Positions 41,488 to 51,320 of a stretch of DNA of 64,000 nt are shown piece after piece (the first letter of the stretch is position 1; each line of letters begins with the position of its first letter). The stretch comes from Paenibacillus pabuli NBRC 13638 (GTDB lineage Bacteria > Bacillota > Bacilli > Paenibacillales > Paenibacillaceae). The stretch covers positions 124,001 to 188,000 of the forward strand of contig NZ_BCNM01000003.1 in NCBI RefSeq assembly GCF_001514495.1, in the 5' to 3' direction. The position numbers and the translations under genes were made by a program. Below the pieces are notes generated by a model. It worked only from the letters and a program-made list of their open reading frames with translations. It searched no databases and was not told where the DNA came from.

Positions 41488-42294
41488 CTATACCAGCTTC
41501 TTGCGAATGTATCCCGAAATCAGGTCAATGATCGTGATCATCACGATGATCCCCAGCAGAATAATCCCTACTCGCGGCCAGTTTCGTGTGCTGAGTGCAA
41601 AGATCAGCGGTGTACCGATCCCCCCTGCCCCGATAACCCCCAGGATGGTTGCGGAACGTACATTAATCTCGAACCGATACAATGTGTAGTTAAGGAATCC
41701 AGGCAAAACCTGTGGCAGTACAGCAAACCACAGCTGCTGCATGCGCGTCGCTCCGGAAGCGAGCAGCGCTTCAGAAGGACCATAATCAATATTTTCCACT
41801 TCGTCAGCGAACAGTTTACCGAGCATCCCGATGGAATGCAGCCCAAGGGCGAGTACACCCGCGAAGGAACCCGGACCCACCGCCTTGATGAACAGCAATG
41901 CCATAATAATCTCCGGGAACGTACGAATAAAGCTGAGCACCATTTTGCCCGTACCCGATACAGGACGGAAGCTGCTCATATTCCGCGCAGACCAGAACGC
42001 AAACGGAATACACAGTACAGCGGAAATGACGGTACCCAGCACGGAGATCGCCAGCGTATCCAGCAATCCTCGCAGCAAATCTTCACCCTCAGGCAGATAA
42101 ACAAAGTCCCAATCCGGGGAGAAAATCCCGGCGATAATTGCCTTCATGATCTGACCAGCCGTGTCCTTCAAACCGGTAAACGGTACACCGGCAAGTGCCC
42201 ACGCGTACACCAGGATAAGCAATAGTATAATAACCCAGCGAAGCGGGTTCTTCCGTGGTTTGCGCCGGATGACGCTTGTTTCATTTTTCATCAT
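41488..42294 (-). CDS. phnE: Phosphonate-type ABC transporter permease 2
   Basis: 268 residues, PhnE family, about five membrane helices (WVIILLLILVYAWALAGVPF and others) and the docking segment GPSEALLASGATRMQQLWFA. The first base of its ATG overlaps the end of the preceding phnE-like gene, so the two permeases are translationally coupled and probably form a heterodimer. Last gene of a phnD-C-E-E operon. Confidence 0.88.
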   Translation of the reverse strand: MMKNETSVIRRKPRKNPLRWVIILLLILVYAWALAGVPFTGLKDTAGQIMKAIIAGIFSPDWDFVYLPEGEDLLRGLLDTLAISVLGTVISAVLCIPFAFWSARNMSSFRPVSGTGKMVLSFIRTFPEIIMALLFIKAVGPGSFAGVLALGLHSIGMLGKLFADEVENIDYGPSEALLASGATRMQQLWFAVLPQVLPGFLNYTLYRFEINVRSATILGVIGAGGIGTPLIFALSTRNWPRVGIILLGIIVMITIIDLISGYIRKKLV

Positions 42295-43154
42295 AACAAT
42301 TTCTCCCGCAGCTTAGTACTTACATAATCAATGATCAGAACAATGACAAGGGTAAACAGAATGATGACACTCGTTTTGTCATATTCCAGGAATCCAAGGG
42401 TTGCTTCATAATACAGTCCGATGCCCCCTGCTCCAACCAATCCGAGAATCGCAGCGGCACGCACATTAATCTCAAAGGCATACAGCACATAGGAAGTAAA
42501 TTGGGCGGCCAGTTGTGGCACCACGCCATAAACAATGAGTTGAATCCGGTTCATACCGACAGCGGTCATCGCTTCTAGTGGTCCCTGATCAATCGTTTCC
42601 AGCGTTTCGTAGGTCAACTTGGCAATCAATCCCACCGAGAAAACGGCGAGTGCCAATATACCAGGAATCGGGCCAAGTCCAAACACAGCAACGAATAGTG
42701 CCGCCAGCAAAAGGTCAGGCACGGTACGGATCAGGTTCAGCACAAAGCGTGCCGGATAGTAGATCCAACGGCTGGGCATTAAGTTGCCTGCACAGATAAT
42801 GGAGACCGGAATGGCGATGATCGCACCAATCGTTGTACCAATCAGAGCCATACGGATCGTCTCCAGCATGCCCTGGACGATGTTGTCAAAATAGCTCCAC
42901 CGCGGCGGGAACATCTCACGCAGCAAATCCAGCATGTTGGGGAAACCTTCAATCAGCTCACTAAAACTGGCATCGGTCTGTCTGGCACTTGCCCACAAAA
43001 GCAGCAGAATGATGATTAGCGTGAGCAAATGTTTGGTACGCCCCGGTGGTTTGGGACGATGGACAGCCGAGCCTGAACCTGTGCCAGCACGCTTTCCCTT
43101 TCCTGATTCGTTCTGCAATGATCCATCTATCGATACGTTTACGGGTTGCTTCAT
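42291..43154 (-). CDS. phnE: Phosphonate-type ABC transporter permease 1
   Basis: 287 residues: a cytoplasmic basic N-terminus of about 45 residues, then about six helices with the PhnE docking loop [20 protein letters not shown] and [19 protein letters not shown], which is the counterpart of SATILGVIGAGGIGTPL in the second permease. Its ATG overlaps the stop of phnC (ATGA). Confidence 0.88.
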   Translation of the reverse strand: MKQPVNVSIDGSLQNESGKGKRAGTGSGSAVHRPKPPGRTKHLLTLIIILLLLWASARQTDASFSELIEGFPNMLDLLREMFPPRWSYFDNIVQGMLETIRMALIGTTIGAIIAIPVSIICAGNLMPSRWIYYPARFVLNLIRTVPDLLLAALFVAVFGLGPIPGILALAVFSVGLIAKLTYETLETIDQGPLEAMTAVGMNRIQLIVYGVVPQLAAQFTSYVLYAFEINVRAAAILGLVGAGGIGLYYEATLGFLEYDKTSVIILFTLVIVLIIDYVSTKLREKLL

Positions 43155-43951
43155 ACCAGCACTTCTCCCCGCTGATCCTGTACAGCCTGTTTATCCAGCA
43201 GCTCGTCCGCCAGAATAGGTCTGCCATAAATTTCTGCAAAACGCTCATCTGTTGCTTCGGATACCGGACCGTCAAACACCACTTCGCCCGCACGCAATCC
43301 AACAATACGGGTCGCATACTCTCTGGCAAGGTCGATAAAGTGAAGATTAACGATCGTTGTAATACCGAGATCCTGGTTGATACGTTTCAGATCATCCATT
43401 ACCTGCTTCGTTGTTAGTGGATCGAGTGAAGCGACAGGCTCGTCTGCCAGAATGATTTTGGCTTCCTGTGCAAGCACTCGGGCTATGGCTACCCGCTGCT
43501 GCTGCCCACCGGACAACTGATCTGCGCGGGAATAGGCTTTTTCCGCGATGTTTACCCGTTCCAGTGCTCCAAATGCCAGTTCTGTATCTTCTTTTGGAAA
43601 ACGACCCAGAATGGTACGCATGGTGGAATGATATCCCACGCGTCCAGCAAGCACGTTGCGAAGCACACTGGAACGTTTTACGAGATTGAAGCTCTGGAAG
43701 ATCATCCCGATATCCCGACGAATCATGCGAAGTGACTTGCCATGAGCTTTTGTGATCGACTTGCCATGAATCAAAATCTCACCGTCACTGATATCATGAA
43801 GCCGGTTAATGGAACGCAGAAGCGTCGATTTCCCCGCACCAGACAAACCAACGACGGCGATGAATTCTCCCTGTTTAAATTTCAGATTAATATTATTTAG
43901 GCCCTTGGTGCCGTTAGCGTATGTTTTCGTTACATTGTGAAGCTCAATCAT
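43151..43951 (-). CDS. phnC: Phosphonate-type ABC transporter ATPase
   Basis: 266 residues from ATG 43951 (AAGGA eight bases upstream); the frame is open further upstream but that is not coding. Walker [11 protein letters not shown]-loop [20 protein letters not shown] (a PhnC-specific stretch), signature LSGGQQQR, Walker [14 protein letters not shown], and H-loop in [10 protein letters not shown]. Powers uptake of phosphonate or a phosphorus oxyanion with PhnD and PhnE. Confidence 0.92.
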   Translation of the reverse strand: MIELHNVTKTYANGTKGLNNINLKFKQGEFIAVVGLSGAGKSTLLRSINRLHDISDGEILIHGKSITKAHGKSLRMIRRDIGMIFQSFNLVKRSSVLRNVLAGRVGYHSTMRTILGRFPKEDTELAFGALERVNIAEKAYSRADQLSGGQQQRVAIARVLAQEAKIILADEPVASLDPLTTKQVMDDLKRINQDLGITTIVNLHFIDLAREYATRIVGLRAGEVVFDGPVSEATDERFAEIYGRPILADELLDKQAVQDQRGEVLV

Positions 43952-44129
43952 GGCGGTAATCCTTCTTTCATTAATATGGTATATTCCCAGGGTCACGCTG
44001 TAATGGGACAAGCCAGTGCAGCGTATGTCACGCTGAACTGGCCTGCCCGCTGAACCGATGAAGTTATCCAATGATAAGATAAGAAATACAATCATTTACG
44101 ATTTTCTTTATCTGAACACTAATCAGTTA

Positions 44130-45113
44130 CTACTCGGTTTTTACTTTTTCACCATACTCACGAACGATATCAAACTTGCTGTCATCCGACTCTACATAAC
44201 CTTCGTGTGTGTAGATTTCTTTAATGATCTCATGACCGGATGGATCTTTACCGATATCGATGAACGCTTGTTTAATCTTCGCTGTCCAATCTGCATTCAT
44301 GTCTGTACGTACTGCGATCGTATCGTTAGGAATTGGCTCAGTGAACGCCAGTACACGAGTATCTTCAAATACAGTCGGGTAGTCTTTCGCTACAGTGTTA
44401 CGGGCATCTTGGAAAATCGCTGCAGCATCAACGTCGCCGTTCAGTACTGCCAGTACGCCTTGGTCATGGCCTTTAACCGTGATTGGCTGTACATCTTTCA
44501 AAGGATCAATGCCTCTGTCGAGCAGCAGGGCTGCCGGCCATACATAACCTGCGGAAGACGTTACGTTCTGGTAAGCGATTTTTTTGCCTTTCAGATCCTC
44601 TACGGATTGGATCGGCGAATCCTTTTTCACAATAATCATGGATTTATACGAATCTGCCAGCTGCTCGGTTGGAGCGCCAGTCTCATCATTCACACCAAAA
44701 CGTTGTGCCTGAAGAATAACTTCAGCTGCCCCTTTTTCTTTAGCAAGTACATACGCTGTCGGAGGCAGGAAGCCTACGTCCACTTTGTTGGAAGCCATGG
44801 CTTCAATAATGGTGTTGTAGTCTGTGGATACGCTGACCTTCACCGGGATGCCCAATTTATCACCGAGCAGCTTCTCAAGTGGTTTTGCTTTGGCTTCGAG
44901 TGTATCTGCATTTTGTGATGGAACGAATTGTACAGTCAGCTCAGTCGGCACATAACCTTCAGCGGCTTTGTCTGTTTCTGCCGTGTCCGTACTGGATGCA
45001 TTCGAGCTCGTATCAGCCCCGTTAGCCGAACCTGTTGTACTACTGCTAGACCCACAAGCGCTTAGAAACAGAACCAAAATCAACAATGGTAAAAATAAAG
45101 CAGACTTCTTCAA
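44130..45113 (-). CDS. phnD: Phosphonate/phosphite/phosphate-type substrate-binding lipoprotein
   Basis: 327 residues from TTG 45113, six bases after GGAGGG. Lipobox LSACG near residue 18. PhnD-type fold: LTVQFVPSQNADTLEAKAKP, KVDVGFLPPTAYVLAKEKGA, YKSMIIVKKDSPIQSVEDLK and LNGDVDAAAIFQDAR. Binds a phosphonate or related oxyanion outside the cell. It is separated by 180 bp from phnC. Divergent from a 5'-nucleotidase-family gene, which fits phosphorus scavenging. No clear Pho box could be read. Confidence 0.88.
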   Translation of the reverse strand: MKKSALFLPLLILVLFLSACGSSSSTTGSANGADTSSNASSTDTAETDKAAEGYVPTELTVQFVPSQNADTLEAKAKPLEKLLGDKLGIPVKVSVSTDYNTIIEAMASNKVDVGFLPPTAYVLAKEKGAAEVILQAQRFGVNDETGAPTEQLADSYKSMIIVKKDSPIQSVEDLKGKKIAYQNVTSSAGYVWPAALLLDRGIDPLKDVQPITVKGHDQGVLAVLNGDVDAAAIFQDARNTVAKDYPTVFEDTRVLAFTEPIPNDTIAVRTDMNADWTAKIKQAFIDIGKDPSGHEIIKEIYTHEGYVESDDSKFDIVREYGEKVKTE

Positions 45114-45284
45114 ACGAACACCCTCCAAAGAGTTTCTATTTTTCAATACTTGTCTACTATAGTCGTCAAATATTTGCGTGATGTGAAACGAAATTTGGAG
45201 TTTTGTAAAGTTTCCTGTCAGGCTGTCAGAGCGGCTTGCATCTGTTAGAATAGCCTCATCTTTATATTTAGAGGAGATTGTAAA

Positions 45285-46919
45285 ATGACATCCATAACAA
45301 CTTCGTCAAGCTTCGACATCTTGGTAACCAGTGATCTTCATGGGGCCATTCGTCCCATACATTACAATACCAATGCCTATCGTCCAGCCGGACTTGCTTT
45401 GCTTGCTTCGCTGATCCGGCGTGAACGTGAGCGTTCACCCGAACTGCTGCTCGTGGATAACGGTGATCTGTTGCAGGGTTCCCCTTTGGCCTCATATGCT
45501 GCATCCTTTGTTTCGGATCACGAAGTACATCCTTTCATTAATGTTCTGAATGAACTTGGCTATGATGCTGCCGTGATGGGTAACCATGAATTCAATTACG
45601 GTCAGAACTTGCTGCGTAAAGCCGTTGAAGATTCCCATTTCCCATGGCTATCCGCCAATATTGTTAATGGAGAAAAGACTGAAAAAGAAACACGGGCCGT
45701 TGCACCTCCTGGAGCAGGCATACCCGCCTTTGGCCCTCCCTATCTAATCAGAACCTTGTCCTCGGGCGTTAAAATTGCTTTGCTGGGCGCAACGACACAC
45801 TATATTCCGAACTGGGAGCATCCGAAAAATATAGAAGGTTTACAGTTCCTTGACGCTCTGGAGACTATTCGTGCGTGGGTTGGCTATATTCGTGAACATG
45901 AACAGCCGGATGTGCTCGTGGTCAGTTATCATGGGGGATTTGAAAGTGATCTGGAGACAGGCGAACCTGCTGAGCGGTTAACCGGAGAAAATCAGGCGTA
46001 CGCCATCTGCCGTGACATTGATGGGATTGACGTTCTGCTCACCGGGCATCAACATCGTCAACTTACCGCTGAGATTCATGGGGTGACCGTAATCCAGCCT
46101 GGGTTTAGTGGGAACGGGGCTGGTCATGTATCCGTTCAGTTGGAGCGGTTATCGAATGGAAAGTGGCAGATTGCAGGGAAACAGGCTCGCTTGCTGCTCA
46201 TGGATGAACATAGTGATGTACAGCCCGATGCGGCTGTTATGAAACTGACGGACGAGTTGGAAGCAAAAGCACAGGCATGGCTGGACCAGCCGATTGGCGA
46301 GGTAGCCGGTGACTTGTCCATCACCGATCCTGCCGCATTGCGGCTCGGGGCGCATCCCTTCATTGCTTTTGTACATCAGGTGCAGATGGAAGCAACGGGG
46401 GCTCAAATCTCCAATACCGCATTACTCAGCGAAGAAGCCCGCGGTTTCGGTTCACGCATTACCGTGCGGGATGTGTTGTCCAACTTTATCTATCCCAATA
46501 CACTGACGGTGCTGGAGCTTCGTGGTCAGGACATTCGGGATGCGTTGGAGCAAACGGCGCGTTATTTTGAAGTGGAGGCTTCGGGCAAAGTTGTCGTCAA
46601 TCCCGCATATATGCAGCCGAAACCCCAGCATTATAATTATGACATGTGGGCAGGCATTGAATACGAGCTGGATATTTCCAAACCTGTGGGAAGTCGTGTC
46701 GTGAAGCTGGAACGTGAGGGCATACCTGTTAAGATGGAAGCGACGTATTCTGTAGTGATGAACAGTTATCGTGCAGCAGGTGGCGGTGATTATGCCATGT
46801 ATCCAGGCAAAAAGGTGCTGCACGAAGGCGCCACGGATATGGCGGCACTAGTAGAGGATTATATCCGCAGACATCAGCCCCTGACGGTGGAGCAGGCGAA
46901 TAATTGGAAGGTAATTTAA
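45285..46919 (+). CDS. Cytosolic 5'-nucleotidase / cyclic-nucleotide phosphodiesterase family protein
   Basis: 544 residues without a signal peptide. N-terminal calcineurin-like phosphoesterase domain with metal ligands in LVTSDLHGA, VDNGDLLQGSP, MGNHEFNYG, VVSYHGGFE and LLTGHQHRQ; C-terminal 5'-nucleotidase domain (about 330-530: GARGFGS-type ARGFGSRITVRDVL, LELRGQDIRDALEQ, MNSYRAAGGGDY). Lack of a signal peptide suggests an intracellular role. GAGGAG lies 8 bases before the ATG. Divergent from phnD. Confidence 0.88.
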   Translation: MTSITTSSSFDILVTSDLHGAIRPIHYNTNAYRPAGLALLASLIRRERERSPELLLVDNGDLLQGSPLASYAASFVSDHEVHPFINVLNELGYDAAVMGNHEFNYGQNLLRKAVEDSHFPWLSANIVNGEKTEKETRAVAPPGAGIPAFGPPYLIRTLSSGVKIALLGATTHYIPNWEHPKNIEGLQFLDALETIRAWVGYIREHEQPDVLVVSYHGGFESDLETGEPAERLTGENQAYAICRDIDGIDVLLTGHQHRQLTAEIHGVTVIQPGFSGNGAGHVSVQLERLSNGKWQIAGKQARLLLMDEHSDVQPDAAVMKLTDELEAKAQAWLDQPIGEVAGDLSITDPAALRLGAHPFIAFVHQVQMEATGAQISNTALLSEEARGFGSRITVRDVLSNFIYPNTLTVLELRGQDIRDALEQTARYFEVEASGKVVVNPAYMQPKPQHYNYDMWAGIEYELDISKPVGSRVVKLEREGIPVKMEATYSVVMNSYRAAGGGDYAMYPGKKVLHEGATDMAALVEDYIRRHQPLTVEQANNWKVI

Positions 46920-47010
46920 TTTTCAAAAATAAAAGTCAAGCCAATATGTATTTTAAAAAAAGTACAATCACTAAATTCGATAGTGTGGGAAATCCATGAG
47001 CTAATGTTCT

Positions 47011-47045
47011 AGGGCGTGTCTTCAAACAGATTGAAGACACGCCCT
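47011..47045. terminator. Stem-loop between convergent genes
   Basis: AGGGCGTGTCTTC (47011-47023) pairs perfectly with GAAGACACGCCCT (47033-47045); no T-run follows in either direction. Confidence 0.6.
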
Positions 47046-47138
47046 AACTACAAGTAACGGTTTAGTATACTATTAATCATTTTAATTCACTCCAACTCTA
47101 TTAACTTACGGATAGTTACTCTTATGAAACCATATCTT

Positions 47139-48269
47139 TTATTCATAAGTTTCACTAAGTCCCCGACGTTGAAGTGAATCGAAAAAATGATGTTTGTTCT
47201 TACTAATCAAACTTTGGGTTATTTGTAGTCCAATCTGATGATTAGTTTCGGAAAGTTCAAGCATATCCCGAATTATATTATACCCATAATTAAACTCATA
47301 AAACTTATTCGAATATGGTTCAATGTATAGCGTCTTCTCTTCTAACTTCAAAATATGCTCCAGTTGAGTACCTTTGGGAACATGATCTAATCGAGTAATT
47401 ATGATTTGGGTAATATTAGGATTAATCTTATGTTCGTTCAACTCATCGATAATATCAGATACTACCTGACCATATCTTGTTGCAATAGTATGAGGGATGC
47501 CTTTATATTGCACAACGATGTTATTCACTTGAACCTTTTGATAAGGTTCATTTGCTAAATGCCTTCCAATCCATATTTGTCCAAGGGGAACTGCGATGTA
47601 TGTGGCAGCGATAATCATGAGAATGAAAAGCAATATTTTTTTTTGTCGGCGAGGCCCATCGACTCCTCTCCAACAATAGATGGCCAGCATCAGTATACCA
47701 AGAAAAAATATCGACAGCATATTAATCATATCAGGGTAATCTGGATACATAAAATTCAGAGTTGGTGCGACGTACCGAACACTCTCCAGTTTATAGCCAT
47801 GCATTAAAGTGAGGAGCATGTACAAAGATACACTGCATAGAATAGCCATTTTAAAAGGTAATAAAGAAATTACAAACGCAAAGCTGATTGCGAAGTAAGA
47901 TAATCCGAAAATAACAAACACAAGCAGATAAACAGGAGTGTCTTTAAAGATTTCATGAACCGTGAAAAATAAGAGGGTTGAGGCTGGAAGCGTACAAAAA
48001 AAACTAAATAACCATGACTGCAAAGTTCTCCGTATAGGGTTCCAGTTGGTCAGTCTTATCATATGAACCATATGGTAACGCTTAGGTGAATTCAATATAA
48101 CAAGCGTCATGGTGGACATGAAAAGTCCATATAAAGGTATGGTAACAGGCAATTCATCTATGAAAAATACAAATTTGCTCAAATACAAAATGAACAGTCC
48201 CATGTAGAAAGCCCAGATATGTTCACTGCACCATAGGACCTTTAGTTTTAAAAACCATAACCGTATCAT
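47139..48269 (-). CDS. ABC-2 type exporter membrane subunit with C-terminal soluble domain
   Basis: 376 residues from ATG 48269, whose last two bases overlap the stop of the previous permease gene (ATGA). Six to seven helices up to about residue 235 (IWAFYMGLFILYLSKFVFFI, SVSLYMLLTLMHGY, LLFILMIIAATYIAVPLG), then a 130-residue soluble part probably outside (VQVNNIVVQYKGIPHTIATR, LEEKTLYIEPYSNKFYEFNY). That tail is not usual in ABC-2 permeases and may bind the cargo or a partner. Third gene of an exporter operon. Confidence 0.65.
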   Translation of the reverse strand: MIRLWFLKLKVLWCSEHIWAFYMGLFILYLSKFVFFIDELPVTIPLYGLFMSTMTLVILNSPKRYHMVHMIRLTNWNPIRRTLQSWLFSFFCTLPASTLLFFTVHEIFKDTPVYLLVFVIFGLSYFAISFAFVISLLPFKMAILCSVSLYMLLTLMHGYKLESVRYVAPTLNFMYPDYPDMINMLSIFFLGILMLAIYCWRGVDGPRRQKKILLFILMIIAATYIAVPLGQIWIGRHLANEPYQKVQVNNIVVQYKGIPHTIATRYGQVVSDIIDELNEHKINPNITQIIITRLDHVPKGTQLEHILKLEEKTLYIEPYSNKFYEFNYGYNIIRDMLELSETNHQIGLQITQSLISKNKHHFFDSLQRRGLSETYE

Positions 48270-48952
48270 GTGCGTACAACCTGCTTTCTGAACAACATTG
48301 AGCTGATCAACAGCATGAGGGCTACCCACAAGACTAAGACATACCGTTGAAGCATAAAATTCGGCTGTAGTATCATTTCCGATACATAATCTGGATTAAA
48401 CCAGATCGCAAACATGGGTTGTCGGATATATTGAATACTGATAATCAAGTAAATAAAAACTAAAATAGTACTGTATATCGTCCTCTTAAAAATAAGTGAG
48501 CATAGTCCAGTTAACGAGACAACAAAGGATACGGTTAAGATGATTTGCAAGAGTGTAACTAACCATAAGAGATTAGGACCTTGGTTTGATAATGCAAACC
48601 AATAAATAGAATCGATCAGTATCAAACTCATACTTATTCCGGCCCCAACCGCTACAAGCTTAGAGATTAAATAATTTGATGGGATAATTAGATAAAACAT
48701 GATCGTTTTCAGTTCGAAGTCTCTTAGTTTTCCGCCCCAAACAGCATTTACGAGAACGGGGACTAGAGGCGTCACAATAATCATTTGGAGCTGAAGCATA
48801 GAAAGCCAACGATTTTCAAAGCGGGTCTCTCCACTCATTTGTGCCAAAACAAGTGGGATTATCGTTGTGAGAAAAAAAACAATGATAAGTAGCATGCGAT
48901 GTTTTAGCAATGATTTAAACGAAAAATGAAGTTGTACCATAAATTCATTCAA
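48266..48952 (-). CDS. ABC-2 type exporter membrane subunit
   Basis: 228 residues with about six membrane helices (LLIIVFFLTTIIPLVLAQMS, IILTVSFVVSLTGLCSLIFK, YVLVLWVALMLLISSMLFRK). Begins three bases after the ATPase stop and overlaps the next permease gene. Together the three genes form a heteromeric ABC-2 exporter. Substrate unknown; peptide or antibiotic export and self-protection are typical for such sets. Confidence 0.7.
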   Translation of the reverse strand: MNEFMVQLHFSFKSLLKHRMLLIIVFFLTTIIPLVLAQMSGETRFENRWLSMLQLQMIIVTPLVPVLVNAVWGGKLRDFELKTIMFYLIIPSNYLISKLVAVGAGISMSLILIDSIYWFALSNQGPNLLWLVTLLQIILTVSFVVSLTGLCSLIFKRTIYSTILVFIYLIISIQYIRQPMFAIWFNPDYVSEMILQPNFMLQRYVLVLWVALMLLISSMLFRKQVVRT

Positions 48953-48955
48953 TGG

Positions 48956-49816
48956 TTATACCTTCTTTCTATTCGTATAAATATAGGCGTGCTCCAAAGT
49001 AGGCTCTAATAAAAGGCTGCCTTCCAACGGGGTATCCGATAGATAGCGAATATGTACACCACTTGCAGTGACCTGTGTTGAGATGATTAGTGCACCTTGT
49101 TTTTGAAGCTTCTCAGTCACATTCTCTCCGCTATAAAGCCAGACCTTTCCCTCGACCGATTTGATGAAAGCAGGGATATCTCCAAAGTAGTTAACAATCC
49201 CTTGGTGCAGTACAAGAACAAAATCCGTTGTAAGTGCAACATCTTCGACAATATGAGTGGAAATAATAATAGACCGGTCTGTTGCAAGAGTGGTTAACAG
49301 TTGTCTAAACGATACACGCTCATGAGGATCAAGTCCCACGGTAGGTTCATCAATCAAAAGTAACTTGGGGTTGCCAACAATAGCCTGGGCAATACCTAAG
49401 CGTTGCTTCATACCTCCAGACAAAGCATTGAATTTTTTGTTTCTTTGCTCCAGCAATCCAACCTGATTGAGTTTTTCTTCAATTTCTGTTATCCGCTGCC
49501 TCCCATGAATATTTTTCAAACGGCAAACATATTCAAGAATCTCCTGCACGGTCAAGTGGGGAAAAAAATCAAACTTCTGTGGCAAGTAGCCAATCTGTTT
49601 TCGAATCGTATGTAAATCCTGAACGACATCCATGCCTTCATAGTCTACTTGACCTGTATGGGGGGCAATGAGCGTGGAGATGATTTCGAGCAATGTCGTT
49701 TTTCCTGCTCCATTTTCGCCTAGCAAACCAAGTATTCCGGTATTCATTTCAAAAGATACATTCTGGAGAATAGGCTTATCGTAATGTTTCGAAAGATTTT
49801 TAACGCTCAATTTCAT
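48956..49816 (-). CDS. ABC exporter ATP-binding protein (BcrA/CcmA-like)
   Basis: 286 residues. Walker A GENGAGKTT, Q-loop GYLPQKFDFFPHLTV, signature LSGGMKQR, Walker B LLLIDEPTVGLDPHER and H-loop STHIVEDV. The C-terminal 70 residues (VEGKVWLYSGENVTEKLQKQ) form a regulatory domain as in BcrA-type drug/peptide exporters. AGGTGAG upstream of the ATG. First gene of the three-gene exporter operon. Confidence 0.9.
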   Translation of the reverse strand: MKLSVKNLSKHYDKPILQNVSFEMNTGILGLLGENGAGKTTLLEIISTLIAPHTGQVDYEGMDVVQDLHTIRKQIGYLPQKFDFFPHLTVQEILEYVCRLKNIHGRQRITEIEEKLNQVGLLEQRNKKFNALSGGMKQRLGIAQAIVGNPKLLLIDEPTVGLDPHERVSFRQLLTTLATDRSIIISTHIVEDVALTTDFVLVLHQGIVNYFGDIPAFIKSVEGKVWLYSGENVTEKLQKQGALIISTQVTASGVHIRYLSDTPLEGSLLLEPTLEHAYIYTNRKKV

Positions 49817-50213
49817 AAATACTCACCTGCTACCTTATTTTTATTTTGACATCTAAGTCCTTAGATACATAATTCAATTTTTCCATCAACCAAGCCAGGT
49901 GGAAGTGGATCATAAGAATTGTATTTGCAAGAGAAATTATCCGGTAAATTCATTAATTAAACAGTAATAAATATTACTCACATTTCTTCATGTTCGATTT
50001 TAAAAGGAACATTATTGCAAAAAGAGCAGAACCTTCATGTACGAAGGTTCTGCTCTTTCCATTTCGTCTCGATCTAAACCAGGGTAGAGCCAAGTGCGGC
50101 AAGCAAAAGAATGGCCACCCACACCAGTAAAAAATTTGCCATGATCAGCGCAATCTTTTTTTATAGAACACCCAGCTGGGGAACGATGCCGGATCGGAAA
50201 TTGATCGCATTAA
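49817..50213. other. Intergenic region
   Basis: Contains the exporter promoter and the terminator at 50021-50058. A 22-codon minus-strand frame at 50074-50142 (MANFLLVWVAILLLAALGST) is hydrophobic but has no good ribosome site; I do not call it a gene. Confidence 0.4.
50021..50058. terminator. Bidirectional terminator
   Basis: AAAGAGCAGAACCTTC (50021-50036) pairs perfectly with GAAGGTTCTGCTCTTT (50043-50058). Ends the sugar catabolic operon 52855-50214 on the minus strand. Confidence 0.88.
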
Positions 50214-51257
50214 TTATGCCTCTGCTGTCATTTGACCTGTCTTTTCCCCCACCGAAACCAATGCCCCGCGCTCATCCGCCGAGCGCATCTCGGCTTCAAT
50301 TAACTCAAGCGAGCCTGTTGCGCTCTCTGGTGTACATACAGATACAGGCGTACCTGCTTGAACAGACTGGATAAAATATTTGAGTTGGTGATAATATCCC
50401 GAGTCGGGTGACAGCTCAGCGACGAAACCGGGAGCATTGTTCGGATTTACGTTCAGCTCACCATTCTCAAAGACCAGATTCCCCTGCTCCAAATTAACGC
50501 GATATGTCATCGAGAAACCGTAGTCTCCCCCCAGCGTCCAGTCAGCTTGAGCATTCAGCACTTTTCCGTCAGGGTATACATAATTGGTGGACACGGTATC
50601 ATAGCCGCTTCCCGGAATGACGTTGCGAGCCAGCGTGGATACTTGATCCGGTTTGCCAAACAGCCAGTGAATCATGTCCGCATCATGGATGTGCATATCT
50701 AATATGCAGCCACCGCTTTTCTCCCCATCCAAAAACCACTCTTGAGGCAAACCTGAACCCCTGAAGAAATAACCTGCGTTGACCGATCCATAACGACCGT
50801 CTTCTACAACGGATTTCAGATAAGCATAGGCTGGCCAGAAGCGTAAACATTGACCAATCATCAGTGTTTTCCCGGTTTCTTTGGCCGTCTGTGCCATCTT
50901 CCAGCCTTCCGCCGAATGGCGTGCAACCGGCTTCTCACACAGCACATGCATGCCCTTCTCCAGCAAGGAACACGTTAGTTCAGCATGCAGTGGCGTAGGC
51001 AGCGTAATATCAATGATATCCAGTTCTTCATGCTCCAGCATCGCGTCGATGTTGTCGTACAAACGATAAGGTGTGAGATCATATACCTCCTGCTCTGTTG
51101 CCATATTGCCGGCTGCTTTACCGTTCTTCAGTTCCTCTATTCTCAGATCGCAGATGGCTGCCAATTCCACGGGTTCCCCTTCTGAGGCAAGGCGTACATA
51201 GTTATCAAAATGCATACGTCCCATAAACCCAAAACCGATCAATCCCACTTTTAACAT
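50214..51257 (-). CDS. Gfo/Idh/MocA family oxidoreductase
   Basis: 347 residues from ATG 51257, with GGGAGG six bases upstream. Rossmann fold LKVGLIGFGFMGRMHFDNYV, the family motif LCEKPVARHSAEGWKMAQTA, and the C-terminal sheet domain with GGCILDMHIHDADMIHWLFG. NAD(P)-dependent sugar or inositol dehydrogenase/reductase. Third gene of an operon after a TIM-barrel sugar isomerase and a CBM9-like protein. Confidence 0.9.
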   Translation of the reverse strand: MLKVGLIGFGFMGRMHFDNYVRLASEGEPVELAAICDLRIEELKNGKAAGNMATEQEVYDLTPYRLYDNIDAMLEHEELDIIDITLPTPLHAELTCSLLEKGMHVLCEKPVARHSAEGWKMAQTAKETGKTLMIGQCLRFWPAYAYLKSVVEDGRYGSVNAGYFFRGSGLPQEWFLDGEKSGGCILDMHIHDADMIHWLFGKPDQVSTLARNVIPGSGYDTVSTNYVYPDGKVLNAQADWTLGGDYGFSMTYRVNLEQGNLVFENGELNVNPNNAPGFVAELSPDSGYYHQLKYFIQSVQAGTPVSVCTPESATGSLELIEAEMRSADERGALVSVGEKTGQMTAEA

Positions 51258-51320
51258 AGTTCTACCTCCCACAAAAAATAGATTTCTCACTCTCATAAAC
51301 GTTGTTATCTGAATTTATTC

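Noticed and set aside
45147..45284. Pho box between phnD and the nucleotidase gene
   Set aside because: I looked for paired TTAACA-like hexamers at 11-bp spacing and found none that was convincing.
50074..50142. 22-codon hydrophobic peptide frame
   Set aside because: No good ribosome site and no partner gene; too short to support from sequence alone.
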